A stretch of DNA of 64,000 bases, from positions 1,081,410-1,145,409 of the forward strand of contig VZTI01005197.1 in the NCBI GenBank assembly GCA_013397865.1. The letters run 5' to 3'. The position numbers and the translations under genes were made by a program. Below are positions 38,431 to 51,730 of the stretch, in pieces (position 1 is the stretch's first letter; the number at the start of each line of letters is the position of its first letter). This stretch comes from Struthidea cinerea (lineage: Eukaryota > Chordata > Aves > Passeriformes > Corcoracidae). The notes under the pieces were generated by a model. That model was not told the origin of the DNA. It saw nothing but the letters and a program-made list of their open reading frames with translations, and did no database searches.

Positions 38431-41400
38431 AGGCGTCAGAGGCGTGTCAGGTTGTCTACTTACGGAATTTTTATGAAAGCCTTTCCTCCTCTCCTAAATA
38501 CGAAATGTGTTTATTAAAAAATAAGGCTTTCTGCGTGGAAGTGCACGTCTCTGTTCTGACAGAAAGGAGGTCCTCGACTGAGTTTCTAGTCTGTGAACTG
38601 AGGTAAATGCCACCAACCCAGGAAATTCCCTCATACATAAGGAGGAACGATTTCCTAGTCCTGACGTCTAAGCTGGAGAGCTGTCTCTGGACATCAGAGA
38701 GCTAACCATGTATAGGTGCTCCAGAGCGAATCCTCCGTGTCTGACATGAGCGAGGACTGTGCCTGAACCAGAGTCTTACGTGCTACTCTGACACAGTAAC
38801 AGCCTGGCCTTCCTTAACACGTACACTTTTATTCCGAGTGGGTTTGAATTGTATCTTGCAAATGATACAATAATTTCATTGTGAGTGATGAAAAATAAAA
38901 CTTTTGGTGCAACTGACAATGCTAAGTACGTGGTGATGATGAGAGGGGGTTTTACTGGTGTAAAAATTAGCCATGTTGAAAGTAAGTAAGTACTTCTGGA
39001 AATTGTTGGTAAGACTTCCATTTAGACTGTTTTCAAATTGTAGTTAGAAATAATGCAGTTGAGAGAAGACAGAAAACAGTCACTCTGTGATCTCAGAATT
39101 TGGTTCTTTATTTAGCGAGGTACAATGTTTTCCTGTTGCAAAAAAGGGCTATAAAGCACCATTTTTTTAATGTTCTCAGTGCCTGAGTGATGAACAATTC
39201 CTGTCCTAATCTATTAAACAGGCAGAACCAAGGAGGTCATAAAGAAAGAAAAGTTGATTCCCTATACAGAGAGAGGATTTGGATTATTACACTATGAAAG
39301 TATTTCATTATTATGTCGAAAATGTGCAGGTTTTGAGTTCCTGTAAATTAGTAAACATCCAAATAATCACAGCAGGGGAAAAAACCCACCATGTAATGTA
39401 GGCATGGTTGACTCCAGAGAGCTTTGTCCTAAATACATATTTGTTGTAGCTCCTTAAAGTAAACTTTGAAGCAAGAATCAGAAAGAGCACTGTCTGGTAC
39501 AAAATCCATGGCTATCAGTATAGACCTAAAGGCATATGCTTTCTGTAGATAAATTTTATGTCTTCCACGTGTGTTTTGCCACGGAATACGTTGCAGTCAG
39601 ATTCCAACACGTTGCAGTGTGGCAGGACACATGGCTAATCCTCAGCAAAGTCCTGCAATGCTCTCAAATCCTGGGGCGAAATTCACATGCAGTTTGCCTT
39701 GGCTGGGACACCATTACCAACGTGCTGCAGTCCTCCCTTCTGTGCTCAAACACATCCAAAATAAATGCCAATCACTGATAAACGGAATCATCGATAACCC
39801 GTGAATGTAAGTAAAAGTTCCGCTGGAATGGGCTGGGCCAAGTTTTCATGCTGCAAAACTGAGCTTCTGGGCGTGAGAAGAGCTGTCTGCTGACGCCAAG
39901 GAGCCCAGAGGCCGGTAGGTGGCTGTGTTGCACCGCTGTCCGCACGCTCCTCGCCTGCAAAACAATCCCTGACCCCAAAAAGATCCACCTGCTCCCACCA
40001 GCATCCCCTGTGCATTTCTTTCTCTCCGGATTACCCGGGCATTTTATCTATATTAAGAAATAAATATTCGCATGCTCACGTGTACACGAATACAACAGTC
40101 TTGGAGTCTAGAAGGTGCTTTTTTCTTTTAACTCCTTTCAAGCATTTTTGTAGCATGGATTTTGACAGCCACTGCTCATGGTTCTGTGAAGGACTGGATC
40201 TTGCTTTGTCAGAAACCATTTCAAGGTCCTTACGGAACCTTAAATACAATTTTAGAAAATTTGCATATGGATGTTGACGTCTTTGTGAGAGAATTAATGT
40301 CCAACATGTATTAAATACTAAGACACACCTATTAGCTGATCTCCCAAAAACACGAGGAAAAGATTTGGGATTGTTTCCATTATTTACAGTGGTGCAGTGA
40401 AGTGATAAAGGGATCAAAGCCTGTATTCTGTTGGTTCCCACAGCGAATTTGTTTCTTACTCAATTTATACTTGTCTATAAATAAGTAGACTATTTAATAA
40501 GCTTGTTGAGGTTCCAGCAAAATCATCCATTTTTCTGAGAGAGTAATTTATTCACTGCCTCTATCCCCTCCATTTTGCAAATCATTTTCTTAAAGTAGAG
40601 TGAGCTTTCATTACCATCATCATTCCATCCTGAGCAGTAATGATTAGCGCAGAGCCCATTATTTCATACATGAGGTTAGGATTGTTTTAATGAAAACAGA
40701 GGCAAATTATATAGAGGTTCTTTTCCAGGTGGGCTTGGAAAGCAATGCTCTGTGATGGTCAAGTCTCAATTTTGAGATTTTTTTGAGATGATTTAACAGA
40801 GTTTGGGAACAGTGCATTGCTCTTTGAGGACATCAGATGGCACTGTGTGGTTGTCAGTGAAGCCCAAAAGAAACTACAATCAGTAACTAGCCTATGTGAA
40901 ATTCATACACAGGAGATGCTAGTAAAAGACTTGACTGTATTTGTGACCTATGGAGGGGATATGGGTCAACAATAAAAGCTGTCACAACTCACTCACATGA
41001 CTGGAACCCACTGCTTAATGTAAAATTTTTAAGAATAAGGCAGAATTCCTGTCATAATTTGTGAGAAGAAAGCAGGGGAAAGAAAAGTCTTCTGGCTTTA
41101 ACTTTTATGCCAGAGAAAGAAAAAGATACAGATCTAAAAAAAAAAATAAATAAAAAAAGAAAGAAGACTTGTTTTCTGCTCATGGTTTACATGTGGATAA
41201 ATCTGAGCTTCACTTTCCTTCTGTGACCCTAAATACTTACATTTGCATTTAATAGGCTAGTGCTATTAATGTTTCAAACGGTGCACAGATGATGTGTAAA
41301 AGAACTGTGGAATTCATTCTTCTACTTCCATCATCCTGAACTAATGGCATTCAAGCCTAATCCTGGAAGTCAGGGAGGACAACACAAAGAACATTTTTCC

Positions 41401-44400
41401 AAAACAAATACACTTTCCATTATATTTCTAGGATTTTTCTGGCGGTCCTGATTGCTTAAAAAAGTACAAGCAAAGCATTTCACAGGCCAGGGGTTTATTG
41501 AGAAATGCATTATATTTTTGCTGTATTTCCTTTAATGTTATTGTCAATAAGTTCCTGTCCAAACCAATAATATCAGCCTATATGTTTGATTACTGAAGTA
41601 GGCTCTGTTTAGTTTATTTGGGCTCTGTCCTCTCAACTAATTACAAAATACTCAGCAAATATTTGAATTTATTACTTATCTCATTCCCACAAATTAGTGG
41701 ATCTCTTTGTTTAACAAATAGAGTTCACTGTTCTTGCCCTCAAGGTAAAGTATACACTGCAATCTCTCTTCTGCAGACAGCCTGAATACCAACCTTTTCT
41801 AAGTGAATCAACAGTTGAAAATAGTCTCTGTAAATCAGTAAAGGCAGAGAATTTGCTATGTTGCATCAAGTACCCCAATATAAGGCACAAACAACTCAAA
41901 GCTCAATAATGATGTTTCACTGAATATGGTTTGGGTCTTTGTAGTATTTCAGTAGATTTTTAGAATTTTGAGGTATAGTATGTTCTAGGACTCAGAAAAA
42001 CCTCAGCCATGACAAAACAAAATGAGTTATCTTCTGAATTATATTAATTTCATTCCTTTATATCACATTCCTTTTTTTTTAAGATATAAGTTCACTCTTA
42101 ATACCTTAAGATTTGAAAGAAGTTTAAATAAAATCTTTAATGTATGAAATCAAGTAAGCAGAACGAATGAAATTGAAACACTATAGGATTTTTCAAAAGT
42201 AAGATAATAGCTCATTCAAACCATCAAATATCTGGCTTATGGATATGAAGTGTCTTCAGAAGTACTATGATGATGAAGTGCCTTCATTTTTGGCCCTTTA
42301 ATTGTTAACCATTTTTAAAAATTTGTTTGTAATAATAGTTAAGTCAAAATATGAACGATGTATTAAAGCAATAACCCCTGGTTATTCTTTGCAGAAATCA
42401 AAGGGTCTTTTAAGTTATTAAAAGTGCTGACATGAACAGTCCTGAATCAATGTAACTTCCATGTTTTGACTTAAGAAAATACATTATCCTATAATTATTA
42501 AATAATACACTCTAAAGTGTGTATTCACAGTGTGGAGGCAGCAAAATATCCCATAATTTCTTTCCAAAATGAAAGGTTCTGGCTGACATGAAGTACATAC
42601 ATTTCTTACTGATCTTCACTCAGTTTTCAAAGAAACAACTATTTCCAGCCAGTATTTGAGCTGAAGCATAGCAAGTACCTGTGCTGGTGCCACAACTGTA
42701 AAGAAATTAAAGGCTCTCCCTTGCAGAGCCACTGATTTTTGTTGGCTCATTTCCCTTCAGGAAGGATGAGGAAGAAGTGTGCTGCACAGAGTGGACTATC
42801 CAATTGGAAAAAAAAGGTGTGATTTACCTTTTGCCCACATTTTGAAAATTGAAAGAGAAAGATAAGTTACAAAACCTTTTTTTTTCATTTTCACTTTGGT
42901 GCACTTGGCTTTCTAGCACACCACTGGCATAACTTCACTACTAGACAGCTTTTCAATTGTCTCTATTTCTCATCCTAATTACCACTCACTCATTGATTGA
43001 CTTAACAAAGGGGGTTTTGCCCACTAGTCTGTTCAGTAATACAAGCAGAGTGATACATATTGGTGATGGATAGCAAAGCACAGTAGGTATTTTTTTTTTA
43101 GCATTTACCATTTGGTATTTTTCAATATTTATTTTTAAATAGGAAAATTATCTTTTGGAGCATCTAAAAAAATGCAATTTCAAGTCAAATCTACTGAACA
43201 CTTTCAGTTAAACAGTAATAAAAGCCCACTGGAAATCTTAAAATGTGTCACTAAAGCATTTCTAAAATGTAGATTGATTTTTCAGGTTAGATTCTTAAGG
43301 TAAGTAAGCATGAGCTTAAAACCAGATGTTTTTCCAAGACAGCCATAAGGATATTCTGATATTCAGGAACTAATTTACAGACACAAACATGTTTCTTCCA
43401 GTTTGTTTTTCGGAGGAAATGTTTTCTATGAATAATGGGAAGGTGTTGGATGGTGTCCTAGTGGCTGACAAAAAATACTAATCAATATTGAATTGAAGAA
43501 AGCTCTTTTAAACAAATAATGATTCACCTTTACTCTCTCCTCAGAAATAAATTGCAGAAAAAGAGTACACTGAGTTTGAGAACTCTTCCTTCCACTGTGC
43601 TACACGAATTGTTCCTCATCTGTTAACAAACCGGCAAACAGACTTACTGGAAAAAAAACACTGGCCAGAAAATCAACACGGCAGAATTAGGCTGGACACA
43701 TCTCAGGGTACAATCAGGTCTCTAGCACACTTGTTTGGGTCAGCTGTTTTGCAACCAGGACCCACCAAGACAAAATGGTATGTAAGAGAGGAAAAATACC
43801 ACGTAGTCATTCCACTAAGGATACATGTTGCTTTCAACTTAATTAAAAGTAGGAATCAGATATTTCTGAGTAATGAAATGTGAAATCAGAGATGAAAAGA
43901 AAAAACAAGCAAATATATGAAATGATTAATTATTCAAGGCTAAATCATGACCATGTAATCAGTAAAACAAACAAAAAATTCCTGAGGTTTAAATATTTAC
44001 ATCTTCTGCTAGGAAGTACCACAGTTGTAACCACAAATATAGCTAAAAAACACTTATAATTGCAGTGTGCAAATATTTGGTAATCATTAAGGCGATGTCA
44101 AAAATTGACTTCTTCATGAATGTAAATATATACAGTGATAATTTTGTGTAACATAAGCACCTGACTGAAAATTCAGGTTTCCTATTCCTAACCCATTTGT
44201 AGGGATAATGATCCTTTTGTTTTTCCCACCAATTGGCCATTTATCTTGAACATTGAAACTCTATTTATACATTGTTATTATGTCATTACATACATTCTCA
44301 TGGTTTTATTATAAAATCTTGGGATTTTAAGCTCAAGATTAGCTAGGCTTTTACTGCTAGAGTTGACTGTTGTCATCCTCTCTGACTCCGGAAATTCTTG

Positions 44401-46260
44401 CCTAGGAACACAAGACAAATTTTTTCATTTTCTGCTACCAAATAGTCTTCTGACAGAGTTTCAAGCCTGTATGTACTAATTCTAGTGACAAAAGGGAAGG
44501 ACGTGTTCTTTATTCTGTTGGAGGCTGAGGGAGATCTGAATTGTGCTCCGTGGTTCACCTATTGCGTCATGAACAGTACGTGCCCATCTGTACTCTGCAG
44601 TGTACATCTGCGTTGAAGCTGGGCCAGTTACTTCACAAAGTTCATACCAGCAACCTGCTCATGCTATCTTGTCATATCCAAGGGAATCCTGCTGGTGCAC
44701 AGCCTCTGGAATGGTATCTCTAGGACCCTGTGGACCCTTGCGTCAGGAACTGCAAAGAAGAAGCAAAGCAAGCTCAGCGTATGAGCAGCAGTGACAAGAA
44801 GGTTCAGCAGTAGTTTCCTCAGTCCATGTTAACAGCACCAGTGAAGCAACAACAAAAAACACAACTGCAAACAGACTTCTACCCAGTTCTATTTACTTTA
44901 TTTTCACTCTTTAGGAAACAGAAGTAACCCTGTAAAAGGTGGAACCATGTCCTACTTGTATCAGTAAGGTCAACAAGAGCACATTCTGCACATGGCTCTT
45001 GAAGTTAATTGATGCCAGATTTGGAAAGACAAACCTTTAGCATTGGTCATCCTTTGGAAAAGACTTTTGGCATCCTGGCAGCTAACTTACTGGTCATCAG
45101 TAGAGTTACTGGAAAGCTGACTCCGCAGGAACAGTGCTTCAACCTCACATAAGTGTCCCATCAGTTTGATTTTTAGCATCTTAAATGCTCACATTTCCTT
45201 CTGGCAATATGTGGGTGGATCTCTGAACATGATGGGAACCTACTATTTGACCTGATTTGACCAGATGAAAAGAGGATATACAGGTCAGGAACTCTCCATG
45301 TTTCAGGGCATAATTATATCTAATTTTCTAATAATCTGAGTCCTATAGAATGCTTTTATTTCCATGTTTTAAGTACCTATTAAGCCAAGTTGAAACATTG
45401 ATCCTGCTGTACAGAGATGGAAGTCATTTGCCTGAAATCACAAAGCTGACCCCAGTAACAACAGATCTATCAGTGAGCCCCGGTCTCACCATTCTTCTCA
45501 TCATTTGGTCAAACATATAAGTGAGTCAAAAGCCTCATTCAACACTGTCTTATCACACATTGTGCTGTACAGGCACAAAATCAGGCTTTCTCTGCAGAAG
45601 CCGTAGTTTAGAGGCTTTAGATGACCAGGTCATGAGTGGAAAGGTGTTAATGCTCCCAATACAGATAGCATGCAAAAGGACACACTAAAATAATTTGCCT
45701 GGAACAAAGCCCATAGCAGAAGACGAGGCTTGTCAGCACTCTTGTAGCAGTATTGAATAAGGCAGACACCAACAACTTTAGTTCCCCAGCAAGGAAGCAT
45801 GGACCAAAGTCCCTGGAATGAACTCACTGTATTGAAGGACAGGGAACATTCATACTTCCATTGCCTGTGAGAAATACCACAGACTTCTTTTCCAGTTATG
45901 CCACTGCCCAACGACTTCGTACCTTTCTCTGCCTCAGTTTTGTCATCCATAGAATAGGGAAAATGATGCTGAGTCTCTTTGCAAAACACATAGAGATCTG
46001 TGGCAGGAAAGGCCTATGTAATTGCAAAATATCATTTATTGTTAGGCTATTGATAGTTGTTACACATAATTCAGATAACTACTGTGGCTTTTCCCTGTGC
46101 TACTAAAGTGACGCTTCTGCCAGGCCCCATCACAAAGTGATGCGTGAGTTTCATTATGCTTGTGACTAGGTGCAGCATCTCCGTGCCTTGTCTCACCTTC
46201 CTGCCTCCCCTGAGACCTGGCTGGATCAGAGATCAGGCGACTAAGTGGGAAAGAGCTTCT
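38431..46260. other. Intergenic region between the AtuA-like gene and FGG
   Basis: About 7.8 kb of mostly AT-rich DNA. No exon, RNA gene or recognisable transposon was found. The longest minus frame (40076-40441, 121 codons) lacks any recognised motif and splice context. In mammals the sequence upstream of FGG leads to LRAT; no LRAT-like coding sequence was seen here. Confidence 0.6.
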
Positions 46261-46286
46261 GCAAATGGGAGGAGTGTATGTGCAAA

Positions 46287-46295
46287 TTCCGGGAA
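46287..46295. promoter_or_regulatory. STAT3-type palindrome upstream of FGG
   Basis: TTCCGGGAA fits the TTCNNNGAA consensus exactly and is fully palindromic. It lies about 165 bases before the FGG start codon. Fibrinogen genes are known IL-6 acute-phase targets through STAT3-type elements, so the position is sensible. A GC box (CCCGCCCCCA, 46341-46350) and a weak TTAAA element (near 46368) lie between it and the gene. Confidence 0.5.
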
Positions 46296-46458
46296 CCCAC
46301 CTCAAATCCCTACCCCACCTCTTCCCACCACCTCCCAGTGCCCGCCCCCAGCTTCAGCCTGCTGCCTTAAACTGCTGCCGCCCTGTGCTGGGTTGAACAT
46401 TCTCGGCTGCTGACTGCACAGCTGCACCGAGCAGTCGGCAGCACCCGGTGGGACAGAC

Positions 46459-49400
46459 ATGATGGGGCTGAGGTTGTACAGCTGGGCTCCCCTGGGGTCT
46501 CTCCTCTCCCTGCTCTTTTCTACCAGTGTGGCGGTAAGTGAAGAGTGTGTAGGAAATGTGTTAGCACGGAAAGTGGTGTTGGAGAAAATCCACTAAAAAT
46601 GGCCCTCTTTCTTCTCTTCAGTACATTGCTACCAGAGAAAACTGCTGCATATTGGATGACAGATTTGTAAGTACCTGAACAATTTCCTTTTATCTTAAGA
46701 ATGTAACTAAAGCTTTCCTATGCTGATTATTAACTACCATTATCACTTGAACCTCATCATTGTTTTCAGTAAGTGCACTTTGTTTAAACCTGTTGTTTAT
46801 TGGTAGCAGTATATGCTTGGTAAAAGCGTAGGGGATGCTGTGCTGTGGATGAAAGCTCATATCCCGCAGATGCCACAATAATAGCATGCACTGTTTTCTT
46901 GCTGTGTGTGCACATAATGTCCAAGTAAACTGTCTCTAAAAAAGTCTGCTGCAAATGCCTGCCCTTTTTTATCCCTTATTGTTTGCGTCAGCAGTGTCTG
47001 AAAGTTCCTCTGCCCAAATATTCTGCTCTGCTTTCTTTGCCCCTGAAACATTGCCAACTATTTCTCTTCACTCCTTAGGGTAGCTTCTGCCCAACAACTT
47101 GTGGCATTGCAGATTTCCTTAATAAATACCATCCTGCTGTGGATAATGACCTGCAGGAAATGGAGAGAATTTTGCAGCGAATTTCTAACTCCTCAGTAAC
47201 AACAGAACATCTGATTCAACATATCCAAGGCCTCTATCCTTCAGAAAAGCAGACTTTACCAAGTGAGCATATAAAAAATAAGTACACAACTGAAAAATAT
47301 TATTTATGTAGTTTTCTTTATTTAATTTGCCTAAATGCAATTATTTTGTACCTTTGTCTGTTTTACAGATTCAATTGATGATTTTACTCAAAAGTCCAGG
47401 AAAATAATTGAAGAAATTATCAGATACGAAAACACTATATTGTCTCATGAAACTACTATCCAGTAGGTATCTTCCACTCTTTTATTGGTGACAATACAAA
47501 TTGTTTTCTTTCTGTTCTTTTATCAAGTGCCGAAAAAGCTCTCTCGGAAAGGTTTTTTGTGCTCATGGGGACAGTTCTGCCCACACTGCCATTAGTAGCT
47601 GCCTAGCAAGACACAAAAGGATCATGAGGATCTGATACTGAATTCTCTTCTCACCTGGATAAACCATTAGTTGTGCAAGAAGTGCAAGATAAGAATGTCA
47701 TGAAGCCTGGCAATATGTTTATTTATGTTTCTCCTGCTGTGCCAGCTATCCCTAAAATTTTTTTCATGACCTTTGGAGGTCATGAGTTTTTGCTATAAAG
47801 CAGAGTATGTGGAATGTTTGTGCAATCATTCACTCTGGCCAATTTTGCTGCATATATCCATGAAAATTAGCTCAGTTACATAGTTATAAATCATAAGTAA
47901 CTATAAACTCAGTGATAGTCTTTCATAAGTTGACATTGAAAATAAAATTGAAAACATCATTAATGTCTCTAAATCTTAAGGATATGTTTTTTGTCCCGAA
48001 TGTGGAAAGATCTCCACTTCAACAACATTGTCAAAGATTATTTAGGCATTCTTACACTTACAGCAGTTTATTTCCAGCACTTATGTTTTAGAAATACATC
48101 CATAACTGAAGAGGAATAGTTTATCATTTACTTCAGGAGAGCAAAGTAAAACTTTCCATAGAGTTATATTCCCACAGTAATTACTGCTTAGACTTTTGCT
48201 GATTAGAATCGAGTTTCACCTATGGTTAAGTTTTGCATGAGGTTAAGCACGTGCTTTCCTATTTTGCCTGTCCTTAACTTTAAATATCAGTGCTAATAGA
48301 GGCACCCCGTTTTACAGGGGTGCATGTAGCAGCACGTTAGATACATGAGCCACGTGTCCGGGGAAATAAATGTGTATTGCACATTCACAAACGGCGGATA
48401 CAACAACCCATTTTTATGTCTCTCTGTCCAGACAGTTGACAGATACACATATAATGAATGGCAACAGGATCACAGAGCTGAAAGAGAAGATTGCCCAGCT
48501 GGAGTCACTCTGCCAGGCGCCATGCAAAGACACGGCTGAAATTCAGGAGACAACTGGAAGAGGTGTGCAAAATGCTTCTTGTGTGGTGGAGAGTTAATTC
48601 AACTACAAGTGCTGCCGCTTGGCATCACAGCAATGATTTATTGTAATCTTACGGGTCATAGACTTCTGTAAAGATATATAAAACTGCAAATTATAAATAC
48701 TGTCAGTAAAAGTTAGATGCTCTGCAGACAAGGTGTTCAGGTGGAACACAGTTCTTGCTTGGCCTTTTTGGCCAAAATATGATTATCCCAAAATGTGTGC
48801 TAAACATGAGGGACATGAGTAGAGTTTCCATAGGCCTGGGACAAACAGAAGATAACTTATCACATTTCTACTGAGCCATGTGGAAAAAAAATTAATTATT
48901 CCATTAGGTCCAAAAGTGTCTTTCTTTGTTGCTGTAGAAATCAATGCAATGACTATGTTTTACACTGCTTAAACTCTCCATGAGACTAAATTCAGCTTCA
49001 TCTTACACAAGTCCTGTGACCCTCGGTAGGATTTTTTATGGCAATGACATTGAATTATTAGCATTGAATGTTGTTTTGTTCAATGACGTTGAAGTTAGCT
49101 GACTAAACAGCTAACTTTGCAACAATGGTATTTAGAGTAATTTCATTTCTTGCACTAAGAAAGTTACAATATAAAATAAATGTGAGGATAGAATTGTAGC
49201 TAGATTGAAAATGATCTTTTGAATATCTTTACTTCAGATTGTCAAGACATTGCAAATAAAGGTGCAAGGAAAAGTGGTCTATACTTTATCAAGCCTCAAA
49301 GAGCCAAGCAGTCATTCCTGGTCTACTGCGAGATTGACTCCTATGGCAACGGCTGGACAGTACTACAGAGGGTATGCCACTTATGTATTAGTTCTACAAA

Positions 49401-51524
49401 CAAACTTACTGCATTGGCGCTGTTTTTATTTACCTACACACAATACATATCCTTTTGACTGAGGTTTTTATTTTTGCTTCTGGTGTTCTTGGTTTTTTTC
49501 CCCAGAGACTGGATGGGAGCGAAGACTTCAATAAAAATTGGGTTCAGTACAAGGAAGGATTTGGACATCTGTCTCCAGATGACACCACTGAGTTCTGGCT
49601 GGGCAATGAAAAGATGCATTTAATATCTACACAGTCCACTCTGCCATACACCTTACGAATAGAGCTGGAGGACTGGAGCGGCAAAAAAAGGTATTTGCTC
49701 ATGATGCTTCTGAAAATGGCAGCTTAAAATCTACTGCTCCCACTGCTGCATCAGTTTGTACTGATGAAAGTTTGCTCCTAAAAAATTATGAACCCTTAGA
49801 CCAGCTAACGTGTGCATGGAACTGCTTTGGCTCCTGAACTTATATCTGTGACAGCCGTCACAGTGTGTGACTTGTTGCCAGGCACACGTGCTTGTCAGAA
49901 GGCCACATGCTGTCAGCACTCATTTATTAGGCAGAAGGAATCTGTTTCTTTTCTTCAGGTTTCTTTGTCTTACATATCTCATGGACCACATGATCATTAT
50001 AGGTCCCTTCCAACAGAACTATTCTGTTCTATTCTTTTTTTTTTATTTCTGTTGTGAACCTGGGAGATTATATATATGTGTAAATATATATATGTATGTG
50101 CGTGTGTGTATTGATAATGTAGATATTTCATATATCACTGAAGACTAGTAGTCAGAAAACATGTCTGACACTGGAGCACAAAAGTTGATTGGATGTGTGT
50201 CACTGAACTGAGCCCCATAGTCACATGAAAACAATTCCTTTTAAAATGCTAGGATGCAATAAATGCCTTCTCTGCAGTTTTAACAGTGATGTAGTTGCCA
50301 TTTGTGCATGTGCTGGGAATGCAGCATGCTCACACTCAGCATTGCCCTTTGTTCACAGCACTGCTGACTATGCTGTATTCCGAGTGGGAAGTGAAGAAGA
50401 CAAGTATCGACTGACTTACGCCTACTTCATCGGTGGTGAAGCCGGGGATGCCTTTGATGGATATGATTTTGGAGATGACCCAAGTGATAAATCCTACACC
50501 TACCACAATGGCATGCGGTTCAGTACCCATGATAATGACAATGATAACTATGAAGGCAACTGTGCTGAGCAAGATGGGTCTGGATGGTGGATGAATAGAT
50601 GTCATGCTGGCCACCTCAATGGCAAATATTATACAGGTAAAGTGTCTTCTAAGTGCTTATAATCCAGGACACCACATTTCAGTGACAAAGGAAAATGAGT
50701 CATGTTTATAGAGTACACTTTGCCTTCTGGATTTTCCAAAGCTGGCATAGCCCGTTCTTTGCAATAATTGTTAACACCAGTGGTAGGAATTTATGACTGC
50801 TCTCCATTCCAAAGTGGGAGAATCAATCCTGAGAGAAGCAAAACGGGGAGGAAGGCAGTGAACAGGGTCTGTTAGCACACCCAGAGATGCCGTGGAGGTG
50901 TCAGGACCAGAAAAATGTATGGGCACAGTAACTATTCTAGAAAGCAACCAACTGTTTTGCTCCAACTGATGTTTCTTAGGTGGTGTGTACACAGCAGAAG
51001 ATGCTGGTCCATCTGGATATGACAATGGCATTATCTGGGCAACCTGGCGTGACCGGTGGTACTCCATGAAGAAAACTGCAATGAAAATCATCCCATTCAA
51101 CAGACTGTCAGTAGATGGACAGCAGCACAACTTAGGCAATGTCAAACAGGTTCGACCACAGGGCTGAGGAGATATTTAAAATGAACACAGAATATTGTAA
51201 TCATTTCAAACACTGAGCATGGACAGCTGAAGTGAAGCCCACTGCATCGTAGAGAAGTTGGTTTTGTTTACCATTTTGTCACAGGAGTATTTCTACTTTG
51301 ATTTTAGTGTACCTTCTGCATTACTGTTTCCTTTAATGGATAGATAAATGGATAGTGTCATGATCAGAAATAATCCCTTGCCTTTGTGTATTTTAAATGC
51401 TACATTTTTAATTCCCAACTAATATAACTATGTATGAACACTATCAACATGTCATCATAGCCTTCTTTCATTAAAAGTACATTAAAATACTCTTTTTTTT
51501 CTGTTTTAGGTTGGAGACGCGTAA
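46459..51524 (+). CDS. FGG: Fibrinogen gamma chain (complete, gamma-A form)
   Basis: Ten coding exons: 46459-46533, 46622-46666, 47079-47262, 47369-47462, 48432-48562, 49238-49371, 49506-49690, 50359-50636, 50980-51149, 51510-51521 plus TAA. Total 1308 nt, 436 residues; a 25-residue signal peptide ending FSTSVA leaves 411 residues, the length of the human mature gamma-A chain. Visible features: NCC and CPTTCG (N-terminal disulfides), coiled coil, an NSS glycosylation sequon, CQAPC disulfide ring, then the fibrinogen C domain with DNDNDNYEGN (calcium loop), CAEQDGSGWW and YDNGIIWATW (polymerisation pocket). The tail keeps QQ and K used for factor XIIIa cross-linking. The product is secreted and joins alpha and beta chains in the clotting hexamer. 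Exon 4 must use CA|GTAGGT; the next GT would add an in-frame TAG. Same strand as FGA downstream. Confidence 0.97.
49975..50035 (+). mobile_element. CR1 3'-end remnant in FGG intron 7
   Basis: ATGATCATTATAGGTCCCTT followed by CCAACAGAACTATTCTGTTC matches the shape of the CR1 tail, including the degenerate ATTCTRTT repeat. Only the last tens of bases are recognisable. It is followed by T-rich sequence and a TA/TG simple repeat. Confidence 0.7.
50068..50112. repeat. TA/TG simple repeat in FGG intron 7
   Basis: Alternating TATATA, TGTAAATATA and GTGTGTGT units. Likely polymorphic in length. Confidence 0.8.
50980..51167 (+). CDS. FGG: FGG exon 9 with read-through (gamma-prime-like) end
   Basis: Without splicing at the donor CAG|GTTCGA (51150), translation runs from KQ into intron 9 as VRPQG and stops at TGA 51165-51167. 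Human gamma-prime is also made by retention of the start of intron 9 and begins VRP, but has a 20-residue acidic tail. Here the tail is only five residues. ATTAAA motifs at 51470-51475 and 51481-51486 could serve as polyadenylation signals for such a transcript. Whether it is used is unknown. Confidence 0.5.
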
Positions 51525-51709
51525 AGGATGATTTGACAAAGACCAGCCTGAACAGGAAGAGCAAATCTTTTCTGTCTTAGATGCTGAACTTACCAAACAT
51601 TACACAGTTCAGTTTTGACTATAAAACAACATTGACTGTGAGATGCCCAAACATCTTCCCTAAGCAGTGCTTACCTCTGTAGATGGTTATTTTTTCTGTA
51701 CACATTCTC

Positions 51710-51715
51710 AATAAA
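51710..51715 (+). terminator. FGG: FGG polyadenylation signal
   Basis: AATAAA about 185 bases after the gamma-A stop codon in exon 10, with T/G-rich sequence following. It sets the likely 3' end of FGG near 51730. Confidence 0.85.
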
Positions 51716-51730
51716 TTTTTGATTATTACA

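Noticed and set aside
37374..38606. Open frames of 150-405 codons on both strands across the CpG island
   Set aside because: They run through the N gap, depend on unknown bases and on high GC, and carry no domain. Only the minus frame overlapping the exon at 37578-37678 is real, and only over that exon.
40076..40441. 121-codon minus frame in the intergenic region
   Set aside because: No recognisable domain, no splice or promoter context, AT-rich surroundings; probably chance.
38431..46260. Possible LRAT coding exons
   Set aside because: No LRAT-like open frame was seen on either strand in this interval.
49219..50662. Short ORFs around FGG exons 6-8 on both strands
   Set aside because: They are exon sequence extended into introns or antisense shadows; the spliced FGG model explains them.
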